Assembly: GCF_014779795.1 (NCBI RefSeq)
Contig: NZ_JACXZS010000009.1
Coordinates: 62,001-126,000, forward strand
Source: Microbacterium helvum
Lineage (GTDB): Bacteria > Actinomycetota > Actinomycetes > Actinomycetales > Microbacteriaceae
Direction of reading: 5' to 3'
Length of the DNA stretch: 64,000 bases
Part shown: piece by piece, positions 20,356 through 27,920 of the stretch
How positions within the stretch are numbered: the stretch's first letter is position 1
How the letters are laid out: each line of letters begins with the position of its first letter
Notes under the pieces: model-generated
The model's input: the letters and a program-made list of their open reading frames with translations, nothing else
Told to the model about the DNA's origin: nothing
The model's database searches: none
Translations under genes and position numbers: made by a program

Positions 20356-21318
20356 TCAGCGCTCGCGCCGCGTCCACCGCCATGGCACCGCGGCGACCAC
20401 GACCGACAGGATCGCCAGCGACGACATCAGGAGCGACTGCCACAGCGAGGGCGCCGCCTCGGTCGGCCACAGCGCGTCGATCACGACGGACGTGACGACC
20501 TGGCCGACGACGGTGCCGAGTCCCAGCAGCAGCACGCCCGTGTACGGCACGAGGGCGGCGGCGAGGAAGATGTAGGTCACCCCGATGACGCCGCCGAGGT
20601 ACAGCCACGGCTCGGCCGGGTAGACCGTTGGCGGCGGTGCGACGGTGAGCGAGTGCACGAGCTCGGCGATGCCGAGCACGAGCGTGCCGCCGATGAAGTT
20701 CACGAGGGTGGCCGTCAGCGGCGTGCCGACGCGCTGGCGCAGGCGTCCGTTGACCGCGGACTGCCACGCGATCCCGGCGCCCACGAGGAAGGGCAGCACG
20801 ATGAGCACCGGCGGCGCGTCCACCCCGCCGGCGAGCGAGACACCGGCCGCCAGCATCGCGAGCGCTCCCCCGACGAGGCGGGCGGGGGTCACGGCGACGA
20901 CGCCCGCGGGGCCGATCCCCGAGCGGTCCAGCAGCAGGCCGCTCACCGTCTGCCCGGCGACGACGCCAACCGTGAACAGCGCGACGCCGATGACGCCGAC
21001 AGCGAGCGATTGCGTGGCGACAGAGAGCGCACCCGCGACGCCGCCGCACAGCATCCACAACGGGATCCCCCGTGCGCCGTCCTCGCGTCGGCGGACGCCG
21101 GACACCAGTGCGGCGAACCCGCGCCGACCCTGCGGGATGACGAGCGACAGCACCACCAGGACCACGAGACCCGAACCGAACGAGATCACCGCGGCGGTGA
21201 AGCCGTCACCCAGGCGCGTGCCGAGCTGGCCGTTGATGCGTGCCTGGACGGCGGTGAGGATGCCGATGACCGCGGCCGCGCCGATGCCGAGCCATGCGGG
21301 CAGTCGGCGGGTGGTCAC
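20356..21318 (-). CDS. DMT family transporter with two DUF606 (YdcZ) halves
   Basis: A 320-residue membrane protein with about ten hydrophobic segments. It is built as two related halves of the EamA-like DUF606/YdcZ type. The first half begins IGILTAVQARINGQLG and the second has the similar AWQSAVNGRLRQRVG near residue 185, indicating an internal duplication. The start is a GTG at 21316-21318 without a strong ribosome binding site. It converges on iclR with only 29 bases between stop codons and a small hairpin there. Substrate unknown. Confidence 0.8.
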   Translation of the reverse strand: MTTRRLPAWLGIGAAAVIGILTAVQARINGQLGTRLGDGFTAAVISFGSGLVVLVVLSLVIPQGRRGFAALVSGVRRREDGARGIPLWMLCGGVAGALSVATQSLAVGVIGVALFTVGVVAGQTVSGLLLDRSGIGPAGVVAVTPARLVGGALAMLAAGVSLAGGVDAPPVLIVLPFLVGAGIAWQSAVNGRLRQRVGTPLTATLVNFIGGTLVLGIAELVHSLTVAPPPTVYPAEPWLYLGGVIGVTYIFLAAALVPYTGVLLLGLGTVVGQVVTSVVIDALWPTEAAPSLWQSLLMSSLAILSVVVAAVPWRWTRRER

Positions 21319-21399
21319 CGATCAATCATGCCTTGCCACGGTGCGCCCTCCCGCCGCCCGCGCACCGCGACCGCCCGCGCAGCAGAGTTACCCTGGAAC

Positions 21400-22059
21400 G
21401 TGCCCCTCACCGCGCGGACCCGAACACTCCTCACGTGGCTTCCCGCCACGGTGCTCGTGCTGATCATCGCGGGAGTCGTGGTCGCCTCGCTCGCGATCCA
21501 GGGATCGTGGTGGACCGAGGATCGTCCCGTCGCCTCCGACGACCAGCGCGCGTCCGACGGGTCGAGCATGCTCACCGACACCGGCTTCGACTACGTGAAC
21601 GTCGCGGGCACCTTCAAGGTGCGCGTCGGCGAAGGCGGACTGTCGGCGAGCGAGCTCGGCCTCGCCTCGGACGGCGAGAAGTCCGCCGAGTTCCGCCGAC
21701 CGGTGCGTGCGGTGATCGCCGCGGGCGAAGAGCTGTATGTGCTCGACGACATCCTCGGCCTCACCGCCGTCGGCGAGGACGACGTGCTGGCATCGGTCAC
21801 GTTCGTCCCCGATGTGGCGGGAAACTGGATCGGAGCCATCGACTACCTGCGTTCCCTCGCCCCGGATCTGGGATGGGATGCCGCGCAGCTCGATCCGCTG
21901 ACCGCAGAGCTCGGCGAGTTCAACCGGACGGGCACGGAAGACACCTTCACCGCGCAGATCGGCCCTTCCGAGGGGCCCGCGAAGATCACCGGGAACATCG
22001 CGTTCGACCGCGCCTCCGGCGGCACGTTCGTGACGATCACGTTCGAGCCGGGGAGCTGA
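21400..22059 (+). CDS. Membrane-anchored protein of unknown function
   Basis: A 219-residue protein starting at GTG 21400. A short basic N-terminus (PLTARTRTL) is followed by one hydrophobic helix (residues 10-32) and a soluble, probably extracytoplasmic, acidic domain with no recognised motif. The start is preceded only by a weak TGGA. It is divergent from the DUF606 gene and followed after 46 bases by another small unknown gene. It could be a signal-anchor or secreted protein. Function not recognised. Confidence 0.65.
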   Translation: MPLTARTRTLLTWLPATVLVLIIAGVVVASLAIQGSWWTEDRPVASDDQRASDGSSMLTDTGFDYVNVAGTFKVRVGEGGLSASELGLASDGEKSAEFRRPVRAVIAAGEELYVLDDILGLTAVGEDDVLASVTFVPDVAGNWIGAIDYLRSLAPDLGWDAAQLDPLTAELGEFNRTGTEDTFTAQIGPSEGPAKITGNIAFDRASGGTFVTITFEPGS

Positions 22060-22105
22060 GCGCGGGTCGCCCCGGCCTGCGCCGTCCGCTCCGTAGAGTG
22101 GAGGC

Positions 22106-22381
22106 ATGCTGATCGGCCGCATCCGTCCCGTCGAGACCCGCACCGTCGAGGTGCAGGGCGAATCGCTCGCAGCCCTTCGAGCCGCCGTGGACGCGCAGCT
22201 CCCGGACGGCTGGGTCGTCACCGACGTGCCCGCCGCGATGCCGAAGGGCTCGCAGCTGCTGACCTCGACCGCGAGCATGGCCCGGCGTGACGGCATCCAG
22301 CAGATCGAAGCCGACGACCGCGACGCTCTGCAGGCGAAGGTGCCCGAGGGCTGGCAGCTGCTGGGCGTCTACGAGGTGTGA
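22106..22381 (+). CDS. Small conserved-looking hypothetical protein
   Basis: A 91-residue soluble protein. It contains two similar stretches, DAQLPDGWVVTDV and QAKVPEGWQLLGV, both of the form P-[DE]-G-W-x-[VL]-x-x-V, suggesting a small duplicated alpha/beta fold. It is preceded by GTGGAGG and ends 24 bases before the tRNA-Thr on the opposite strand. No function is recognised. Confidence 0.65.
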   Translation: MLIGRIRPVETRTVEVQGESLAALRAAVDAQLPDGWVVTDVPAAMPKGSQLLTSTASMARRDGIQQIEADDRDALQAKVPEGWQLLGVYEV

Positions 22382-22405
22382 CGGCGCCGCGCATCGCGAC
22401 GTCGA

Positions 22406-22481
22406 TGGTGCCGGCTACAGGACTTGAACCTGCAACCCCCGTATTACAAGTACGGTGCGCTACCAATTGCGCCAAGCCGGC
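22406..22481 (-). tRNA. tRNA-Thr(TGT)
   Basis: A full cloverleaf reads on the minus strand: acceptor GCCGGCT pairing with AGCCGGC, D-arm GCGC/GCGC, anticodon stem CCGTA/TACGG with loop CTTGTAA (anticodon TGT), T-arm GCAGG-TTCAAGT-CCTGT, discriminator A and encoded CCA. The 5' half and one base beyond coincide with the attachment core of the adjacent element, so the upstream region of this gene comes from the element. The original upstream region, with a TAGACT -10-like sequence, lies beyond attR near 30450-30460. Confidence 0.97.
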
Positions 22482-22482
22482 A
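22443..22482. repeat. attL core, 40-bp direct repeat
   Basis: The 40 bases 22443-22482 are identical to 30407-30446 and diverge immediately outside. The block covers the tRNA-Thr 5' half through the anticodon loop. The integrase gene starts the cargo about 75 bases to the right. This is the left boundary of the element. Confidence 0.93.
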
Positions 22483-22484
22483 AG

Positions 22485-22500
22485 CCGCGGAATTCCGCGG
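22485..22500. terminator. Perfect 16-bp palindrome between integrase and tRNA
   Basis: CCGCGGAATTCCGCGG lies three bases beyond the att core, between the integrase stop codon and tRNA-Thr, both on the minus strand. A second small hairpin (GGTCG-GCTA-CGACC type) lies near 22525-22540. It may end integrase transcription or bind a protein during recombination. Confidence 0.4.
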
Positions 22501-22536
22501 GTTCTCAGGTGTTCGAGTGAGTTCGGTCGTAGCCGA

Positions 22537-22554
22537 CCCCGCACAAACCCCGCA
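22537..22554. repeat. Left pair of CCCCGCA repeats (possible integrase arm sites)
   Basis: Two CCCCGCA units at 22537 and 22548, 11 bp apart, lie between the integrase stop codon and attL. An equivalent pair with the same spacing and orientation lies inside the right end (30281 and 30292). Paired repeats of this kind flanking att are typical arm-type integrase or excisionase binding sites. Confidence 0.5.
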
Positions 22555-22557
22555 CAT

Positions 22558-23640
22558 TCAATCAGGCCGAACGTGCATCATCGAGTCTAGAGCGTCCGCC
22601 GCGCGCCGCCCGCCCACTGTCTTCGACATGTAAACCGACATCGTCAGCGACGGGTCGGCGTGCCCGAGGTACTCGGCGACGTCCCGCGGCGAGAGCCCCG
22701 CCTGGTCGAGCGCCGTCGCTACCGTCTTCCGGAAGCTGTGGAACGTGTATGCCGGCAGCCCGAGTCGCTCGCGCCCGGCCTGCCAGTCGTTCGACGTGTT
22801 GCGGCGGTCTCGTCGCTTCAGGAACGGCGTGGGGAACACTGGGCCGTCTCGGCGCTCCCGGCGCGCGAGCGAGGCGCTCACAGCCGCAGGGACCACGATC
22901 CGCCGCTCTCCCGCGGTGGTCTTCGACTTCCGGATCGTCACGACACGGCATTCCTGGTCCACATCAGCCCAGTCGAGCCCGATCGCCTCGGAGATCCGAG
23001 CGCCCGTGCCGGCGATGAACTCGACGAGATCGACCATGTCGAGCTGCTGCAGGCGTTCGTCATCGCGGACGGACTCGAGCAGCTGCGGGAGCTCCGCGAG
23101 CGGGATCGGGATCGCGCCGTCGCCCCCACCCTCGATCGGCGCGAGCTCGCGCACGGGGTTCGCGCGGATCGCGTCCGAGCGCGCGGCAAGGCCCATCATC
23201 CCCGAGAGGACCGCGCGCGCCTTCTTCGCCTCGCCCGGCCCGTTCTCGGTCGCCACGACGTCGAGGAACCGCTGCAGCCGCTCCGGTGTCGCCTCCGACA
23301 CAGCGAGGTCACCGATGCGCGGCACGATCACCTTACGCACGCTGCGCTCGTACGTCTCGACCGTGCGGGGCGCACGGCCGGCCTTCTCGCGCAGGAACCG
23401 TTCGCCGAGGTCGCGGACGCGGGTCTCGCGTTTCACCTCGACGGCCGTCGATTCCTGGATCTCTGTCAGGGCCTTCCGCAGCGCAGCCTCGGCCTTCGCG
23501 CGCGATGGGGCGAACCGCTCCACCTGGCGCAGCCGGCCCGACTCGAACCGGTATCGCGCCCGCGCGCGCCACTTCCCCGGCTCGACCTCGACCGCGTGGA
23601 TCGTGCCGTAGCTACTCAGCGGGGTCCGCGGCCGCGCCAT
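22558..23640 (-). CDS. int: Tyrosine recombinase (phage-type integrase)
   Basis: A 360-residue tyrosine recombinase with an N-terminal arm-binding region (1-60), a SAM-like core-binding domain (about 65-165) and a catalytic domain. Catalytic residues are recognisable: arginine in GTGARISEAIG near 213, HxxR in HSFRK near 300, histidine in GHADPS near 323 and the nucleophile tyrosine in MSVYMSK near 336. It lies 75 bp from attL, as usual for an integrase targeting the adjacent tRNA. Its start overlaps the end of the XRE gene by 29 bases, so the two are co-transcribed. Confidence 0.95.
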   Translation of the reverse strand: MARPRTPLSSYGTIHAVEVEPGKWRARARYRFESGRLRQVERFAPSRAKAEAALRKALTEIQESTAVEVKRETRVRDLGERFLREKAGRAPRTVETYERSVRKVIVPRIGDLAVSEATPERLQRFLDVVATENGPGEAKKARAVLSGMMGLAARSDAIRANPVRELAPIEGGGDGAIPIPLAELPQLLESVRDDERLQQLDMVDLVEFIAGTGARISEAIGLDWADVDQECRVVTIRKSKTTAGERRIVVPAAVSASLARRERRDGPVFPTPFLKRRDRRNTSNDWQAGRERLGLPAYTFHSFRKTVATALDQAGLSPRDVAEYLGHADPSLTMSVYMSKTVGGRRAADALDSMMHVRPD

Positions 23641-24052
23641 CGCGAACGTCCTGGAATCTCTGCTCGGCGGCCAGGCGCTCAGCGCGCGCCTCAGCCCAGT
23701 CGCTGACGTATGTCAGCATGTCCTTCCGCATCGACTCCTCCACCATGCGCAGAGTCGCAAGATAGCTCTCCATCTCAGCGATCGGGACGTCGCCGTGAAT
23801 CATCGGACTCGGCTCCGCCAACAGCGATTGCCACGGCATCCCGAGCGCGTGCGCGATCCCGACGAACTCGCTCAGGCGTAGAGGGCGCGTTCCAGCCTCG
23901 ATCTTCGCGACGGTCGTCTGCATCATCGAAAACCCCATGCGAGACAGACGATCAGCAAGCTCTGACTGCGAGAGACCGCTAGTCATCCGGCGAAGGCGAA
24001 TCGCCTGCCCAACCGCATGCTCGTACGCCTCAAGTGACTCTCGATCCTTCAC
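23612..24052 (-). CDS. XRE-type repressor, probably the element's regulator
   Basis: A 146-residue protein. Residues 12-70 form a lambda-repressor-like HTH (RLRRMTSGLSQSELADRLSR, then TTVAKIEAGTRP). The C-terminal part is helical and charged and contains a MESYLATLRMVEES stretch, probably for dimerisation. There is no LexA-type protease motif, so induction would not be by RecA-mediated self-cleavage of that kind. It is divergent from the excisionase-like gene across inverted repeats that are likely operators, the usual layout of a lysogeny switch. Confidence 0.85.
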   Translation of the reverse strand: MKDRESLEAYEHAVGQAIRLRRMTSGLSQSELADRLSRMGFSMMQTTVAKIEAGTRPLRLSEFVGIAHALGMPWQSLLAEPSPMIHGDVPIAEMESYLATLRMVEESMRKDMLTYVSDWAEARAERLAAEQRFQDVRDGAAADPAE

Positions 24053-24064
24053 GGGGATAACTTA

Positions 24065-24139
24065 CAACCTGACAGAGGTTGCGTGCTAGTGATTCCAGGT
24101 GTACCTTCCTGATATGCCTGACGAGGTTGTCAACCAACC
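24065..24139. promoter_or_regulatory. Divergent operator region of the element
   Basis: Between the repressor and the first rightward gene lie CAACCT-GACAG-AGGTTG (24065-24081) and GGTTG-T-CAACC (24125-24135), related inverted repeats sharing the AGGTTG half. They flank the stretch where both promoters should lie. Binding by the adjacent XRE protein is inferred. Confidence 0.6.
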
Positions 24140-24154
24140 GATGGAGGAATAGCC

Positions 24155-24355
24155 GTGACGCTCTCTCGTATCAATGACCTCCCGGAGGTCGCCTCTCGCA
24201 ACGAGGTGGCCGAGTACACGGGGATATCCGTCCCAACCCTCGCCCGCTGGGCCGGCGAGGGAAAAGGTCCGAAGTCCATCAAGGCGGGCGGCCGACGGAT
24301 CTACCGCAAGCGCGACGTGCTCGCGTGGCTCGACAGCCTCGAAGCGAACGCCTGA
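24155..24355 (+). CDS. xis: Excisionase-like MerR/HTH_17 protein
   Basis: A 66-residue protein with a single winged HTH: ASRNEVAEYTGISVPTLARW followed by the basic wing SIKAGGRRIYRKRDVLAWLD. This is the standard layout of phage excisionases and AlpA-like regulators. The start is a GTG at 24155 with GGAGGAAT upstream. It is the first gene rightward of the operator region and its stop codon overlaps the next ATG. It should bind att arms or regulate the operon. Confidence 0.8.
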   Translation: MTLSRINDLPEVASRNEVAEYTGISVPTLARWAGEGKGPKSIKAGGRRIYRKRDVLAWLDSLEANA

Positions 24356-24636
24356 TGCTCACCCCAGAGACGACGGGCACCGTCGTCGTGGAACCGCACT
24401 ACAAGGTCGCGAAGGTCGCCGAACTGCTCGACGTCGGCGTCGACTGGGTTTACGAGCGCATCCGCGCAGGCGAGTTCCAGACGGTCGTCGAACTCGGCGA
24501 GGGGCGCGGCAACCTCCGCATCCCCGCCTCCGAGGTGCAGCGCTTCCTCGACGCGCGCACCATCACCACGAAGAAGAATGCCCTCGCCGCGGCGGCAACC
24601 GCGGTCGAGGGCCAGATCCCCAAAGGAACCAACTGA
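24355..24636 (+). CDS. Second small excisionase-like HTH protein
   Basis: A 93-residue protein whose residues 12-65 resemble a helix_turn_helix_17 domain (YKVAKVAELLDVGVDWVYER, then NLRIPASEVQRFLDAR). The tail is alanine-rich. Start and stop codons both overlap the neighbouring genes (TGATG), so it belongs to the tightly coupled early operon. It may be a second recombination directionality or replication-control factor. Its specific role is not recognisable. Confidence 0.7.
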   Translation: MLTPETTGTVVVEPHYKVAKVAELLDVGVDWVYERIRAGEFQTVVELGEGRGNLRIPASEVQRFLDARTITTKKNALAAAATAVEGQIPKGTN

Positions 24637-25208
24637 TGGAAACCACCCTAACGCCCACCACGCACGAGACGTGGGGAACCGAACCGCACATCACCGCTCG
24701 TCTCCACCGCGCACAGGCGGATGGTGCATCTGTCACCGTCGCGCCCGACTCCGATGAGCCGGCCATCGGAGTCGAGTTCGGAGAGCGCATCTTCGCGGGC
24801 GTGACGCTCGTCGACGGTGTCTGGCGACTCGACGTCGACTCCCGCGCCATCATGGATGCCCCCCAGACGACGACGGCCGCTCAGGTGGTCGCAGCGCGGC
24901 AGGTGATCCTCGCCGCACAGCTGTGCATCGACCTGAACCGGCCCCGCATCGCAGGCTCGTGCGAGGACGCCATCATGACGGAAGTTCTGGCTCTGGCGGG
25001 CGACAGGGAGATATCCCGCCGCGAACTCGCCGAGGCGGCCGGGATCAGCTACGGCCGACTCTCCAGCATGATCGCCGGCACGACACACATCCCCATCGAT
25101 GACTTCCTCCGGTTCGCGTGCGCGCTCAGTCCCGATGACTCGCACGGCATGCTGCTCCACCTCGGACAGATCGCAGGCGACGCGTACCGGGAAGGGGATA
25201 GCCGGTGA
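24636..25208 (+). CDS. Unknown protein with C-terminal HTH
   Basis: A 190-residue protein. The N-terminal 115 residues are unrecognised, including VGVEFGERIFAGVTLVDGVW-like beta content. Residues 118-180 look like a Cro/C1-type HTH (REISRRELAEAAGISYGRLS, then DDFLRFACALSPDD). It overlaps the previous gene by one base and the next by four (GTGA). A regulatory role in the element is likely from the HTH alone. Confidence 0.65.
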   Translation: METTLTPTTHETWGTEPHITARLHRAQADGASVTVAPDSDEPAIGVEFGERIFAGVTLVDGVWRLDVDSRAIMDAPQTTTAAQVVAARQVILAAQLCIDLNRPRIAGSCEDAIMTEVLALAGDREISRRELAEAAGISYGRLSSMIAGTTHIPIDDFLRFACALSPDDSHGMLLHLGQIAGDAYREGDSR

Positions 25209-25615
25209 CCGCCGTCGACGCACGCTTCGCCGGCGGCTCGATCCTCGTGGAACCAGTAGCGTCTGTCCTCGATGGTCGCACGATGGTGCGAATCCAGGCA
25301 CCTGGGTACGAGGTCGTCCTGTTCCCCCACGAAGCCGATCGGCTCGCCGAGGCGCTGAGCGACCGGGGGACCGTCACCGAAGAGGGCGCCGCCCGCGACG
25401 ACGCAGCCGAGAGCATCCACCTGATGCTCGACGCTGAGACGCGCCGCCCCGACTTCATCTCCCTCACCACCGACTACCCGATCGAGTTGAGTCGGAGCGC
25501 GGCGCTCGCCTATGCGCAGCGTCTCATCGAACTCGCCGCGCAGATACCCGACCGCCCCGCCATCCTTCGGCGTCGGCGCGACATCGACGAAGCGTTGCGA
25601 GACCACGAGATCTAA
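25205..25615 (+). CDS. Hypothetical element protein
   Basis: A 136-residue soluble protein starting at GTG 25205, which overlaps the previous stop codon. A beta-rich N-terminal half (TMVRIQAPGYEVVLFPHEAD) is followed by helical segments ending RRRDIDEALRDHEI. No family is recognised. It is the last of the first overlapping run, with a 70-base gap before the next gene. Confidence 0.6.
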   Translation: MTAVDARFAGGSILVEPVASVLDGRTMVRIQAPGYEVVLFPHEADRLAEALSDRGTVTEEGAARDDAAESIHLMLDAETRRPDFISLTTDYPIELSRSAALAYAQRLIELAAQIPDRPAILRRRRDIDEALRDHEI

Positions 25616-25685
25616 ACAGCGCACCGAGCGGAGCTCGTAGGGCACGCGGACTCCGCCCGGGCCACCAGGAAGGGAAGACCCCCGC

Positions 25686-26285
25686 ATGACGGATGCACGT
25701 CTCCGCGGCGAGTGGCTCACTGCAGCTGCTCACGACGGACTGACGGATGCCGCCTACCGTGTGCTCCACAACGCCCTCATGCACTGTGCCGAGCAGGGCA
25801 CCGACGGCGCCATCGCGATCCGCGAGCTGCGATTCCTCTACCCCGGCGTGCTCGAACCCGCCATCCTCGACGAGCTCGAGCACGCCGGGTTCTGGGAACG
25901 CACCGCCGACGGATTCCAGCTCGTCGGCTGGGCGACAACCCTCGGTCAGTCCACCGCAGAAGAAGTCGCCACGTACCGCCGCAACGCGCGCGAGCGCCAG
26001 CAGAGGCGCCGAGAACGCGTCAAGCAAGGGTTGGACGCGTCGAACGCGTCGCAACCTCCCAGTTCCGAAGTCATCACGCGTGATGACCAACGTGACGTCA
26101 CAACGAACGTAACGGGGGACGTAGGCAAGGACAGGACAGGCCCGGATAGGCCTGTCCTTGCCATCAAGAAAACGCGCGCGCACGACTGCGAATTCGATCC
26201 CGTCTCCGGCTACTGCGGCTGCGGGCGCCGCAACGACGGACTCGTGCCTGAGGGCACCCCCGCGAACCTCGGGAGGACAGCATGA
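25686..26285 (+). CDS. Phage-like DNA-binding/replication protein with cysteine-rich tail
   Basis: A 199-residue protein. Residues 1-95 have the pattern of phage winged-helix replication-initiation or replisome-organiser proteins (GLTDAAYRVLHNALMHC, IRELRFLYPGV, AILDELEHAGFWER). A basic ERQQRRRERVKQ linker and a disordered region follow. The tail (about 173-188) carries CEFDPVSGYCGCGRRNDG, repeated nearly exactly in the next gene. GGAAGGGAAG precedes the ATG. Its stop codon overlaps the next start. The replication role is inferred from the N-terminus. Confidence 0.6.
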   Translation: MTDARLRGEWLTAAAHDGLTDAAYRVLHNALMHCAEQGTDGAIAIRELRFLYPGVLEPAILDELEHAGFWERTADGFQLVGWATTLGQSTAEEVATYRRNARERQQRRRERVKQGLDASNASQPPSSEVITRDDQRDVTTNVTGDVGKDRTGPDRPVLAIKKTRAHDCEFDPVSGYCGCGRRNDGLVPEGTPANLGRTA

Positions 26286-26500
26286 CGATCAGCGAGGCGT
26301 ACGCCGACCTCGGAGGCGGCATCCACACCACCCAGCGCGAAACGCTCCCCACCTTCACCCCGCCGGCCGGATGCAGGCACCTCTACGACCCGATCTCGGG
26401 CTGGTGCGGCTGCGGCCGCCGCAACGACGGGAAGCTAGCGGAGGGCTCGCCCGCATGGCGCGCCGCGATCGACCGCGCGATGCCAGAGCGCGGCGCCTGA
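26282..26500 (+). CDS. Small protein with CGCGRRNDG motif
   Basis: A 72-residue protein whose centre, CRHLYDPISGWCGCGRRNDG (about 31-50), is nearly the same as the tail of the preceding protein. The spaced cysteines could form a small metal knuckle. The matching DNA blocks suggest duplication of a cassette. Start and stop codons overlap both neighbours. Function unknown. Confidence 0.6.
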   Translation: MTISEAYADLGGGIHTTQRETLPTFTPPAGCRHLYDPISGWCGCGRRNDGKLAEGSPAWRAAIDRAMPERGA

Positions 26501-26805
26501 TGGGAGCGAAGGCCGATGCAGCGTACCTGGCACTCTCGCACGCGCTCGATGAGATCGACGCACCACCGTGCACCGACGACCCGAGATTCATCCTCGACAT
26601 CGACCAGCTCGCACCCGGCGAAGCCGCATTCCTCGGCCGCACCGTCTGCAACACCTGCCCGATCAAGTGGGCATGCATCGCCTACGCCGAAGCCGCCCGC
26701 CCGTCCGCCGGCATCTGGGCAGGACGCACCTACAAGCCGCGGAAGCTCGCGGATCCCGAACCCCACGCACCGGACACGGTGCCAAACCCGAAAGAGGACC
26801 GCTGA
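26500..26805 (+). CDS. WhiB family iron-sulfur protein encoded by the element
   Basis: A 101-residue protein with the WhiB cysteine pattern, C24, C50, C53 and C59 (C-x2-C-x5-C in CNTCPIKWACIAYA), followed by GIWAG (71-75), a variant of the G[IV]WGG turn, and a basic stretch RTYKPRKL. WhiB proteins bind a [4Fe-4S] cluster and contact the principal sigma factor region 4. Actinophages carry WhiB genes that alter host transcription. It lies inside the overlapping operon. The GIWAG variant is a mild departure. Confidence 0.8.
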   Translation: MGAKADAAYLALSHALDEIDAPPCTDDPRFILDIDQLAPGEAAFLGRTVCNTCPIKWACIAYAEAARPSAGIWAGRTYKPRKLADPEPHAPDTVPNPKEDR

Positions 26806-27443
26806 TGGCGGAGAACTACCTGTTCGAGTTCTACGGAGCTCGGTTCAACGTGACGATCGAGCTCGGCGGTACGACGACCACGGACCCGCCAAACCTGCGA
26901 GTGATCGAAGGCACGTGGAAGACGTGGCGGCTCACGATCGACCCGGATGTGTCCGGGCTCGATGGCCTGACCATCCAGCGGAGTGTCTCGGCTGGTGGCG
27001 GTGAGCATCCGCACGGGAACCTGACCGAGGCCGAGAGCGCCCCCACCGGATATCAGGTCATGTCGGCGCCGGATGGGAGCCTCTACCGGATTCCGGACGG
27101 TTTCGGGGCGGTCGCTCGCATGTACACGGCGTCGGAGTGGGCGCAGCAGCTTGCCGAGTGGGAAGCGGATCTGGAGCCCATGAGTAACGAGATTCGCCCC
27201 GTTGATCGCGCCCGTGCATCCCAGCTGGTAACGGCGCAGGTCACCGGCGACCGGGAGATGTTCGCAGTCGCTGTCCAAGCCACTCTCGATGACGACTACG
27301 GCCTGGGAGAGCTCGGCTCGCTGATCAATGTGCTCCGCGTTCTCAGCGAAGACCTGGCCGGGATCCTCGTCGACACGCATGGCGACAACGCGGCACCCCT
27401 CATGCGCAGTCTGCTCGCCTCACAGCTGGCGGAGGAGTCATGA
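26805..27443 (+). CDS. Hypothetical element protein
   Basis: A 212-residue protein with no recognised domain. The N-terminal 75 residues are beta-rich (LFEFYGARFNVTIELGG) and the C-terminal half is helical and acidic, with leucine repeats (LGELGSLINVLRVLSEDLAG). Its ATG overlaps the WhiB stop codon, and its stop overlaps the next start, placing it in the same operon. Confidence 0.6.
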   Translation: MAENYLFEFYGARFNVTIELGGTTTTDPPNLRVIEGTWKTWRLTIDPDVSGLDGLTIQRSVSAGGGEHPHGNLTEAESAPTGYQVMSAPDGSLYRIPDGFGAVARMYTASEWAQQLAEWEADLEPMSNEIRPVDRARASQLVTAQVTGDREMFAVAVQATLDDDYGLGELGSLINVLRVLSEDLAGILVDTHGDNAAPLMRSLLASQLAEES

Positions 27444-27751
27444 TCCCGCAGCCGAGCCAAGGTGACGGCGAGAAGGCCTGGCGACAGTACGCAGGTGATC
27501 TGCGACACATGCTGGGCGACGCGAGCCAACTCATCGAGAAGCTAGAACGTGACGTCGAGCGCAAGGAGCGAGCACTCCGGGACGGTCAACGCCGAGGGAA
27601 GAAGATCCGCTGGCTTCTGAACCGTGCCTACCGCGAGCTCATCGACGGGGACACGCCGGCCGCCATCCGACTACTCGCAGCCCACCGTCCCGCGGACGAA
27701 GGGGCGTCCCAATCTCTGGGCGCCCTGCCCAAAGCCGAGCGCCGGCAGTGA
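27440..27751 (+). CDS. Small coiled-coil element protein
   Basis: A 103-residue, strongly charged protein. Residues 20-60 (QLIEKLERDVERKERALRDG and following basic residues) predict a coiled coil. The C-terminus is short and disordered. ATGA overlap with the previous gene. It is the last gene before the large inverted repeat at 27778-27885. Function not recognised. Confidence 0.55.
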   Translation: MIPQPSQGDGEKAWRQYAGDLRHMLGDASQLIEKLERDVERKERALRDGQRRGKKIRWLLNRAYRELIDGDTPAAIRLLAAHRPADEGASQSLGALPKAERRQ

Positions 27752-27777
27752 TTCGTCCCCCTCCGACCCCGGCTGTC

Positions 27778-27885
27778 ACACGTAACGCTGTCCCACGTCC
27801 CACTGTCCCACCCCGGCGCCATCCGCGTGATTCTGCGGCTTTCCGGGGGTGTGAGGCGTGACAAGGGTGGGACAGCGTTACGTGT
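27778..27885. repeat. Large nested inverted repeat with GTCCCAC units
   Basis: A perfect 19-bp inverted repeat (27778-27796 with 27867-27885) encloses further nested pairings, CCCCGG/CCGGGG and CCGC/GCGG, giving a possible 108-nt cruciform. GTCCCAC units recur within and beside it in both orientations. It fills the gap between the early operon and the capsid-side genes. This could be a replication origin, a packaging or nicking site, or a complex terminator. Sequence alone does not decide. Confidence 0.7.
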
Positions 27886-27920
27886 CCCACCCTGTCCAGA
27901 TGTCCGCGCAAAGGAGACCC

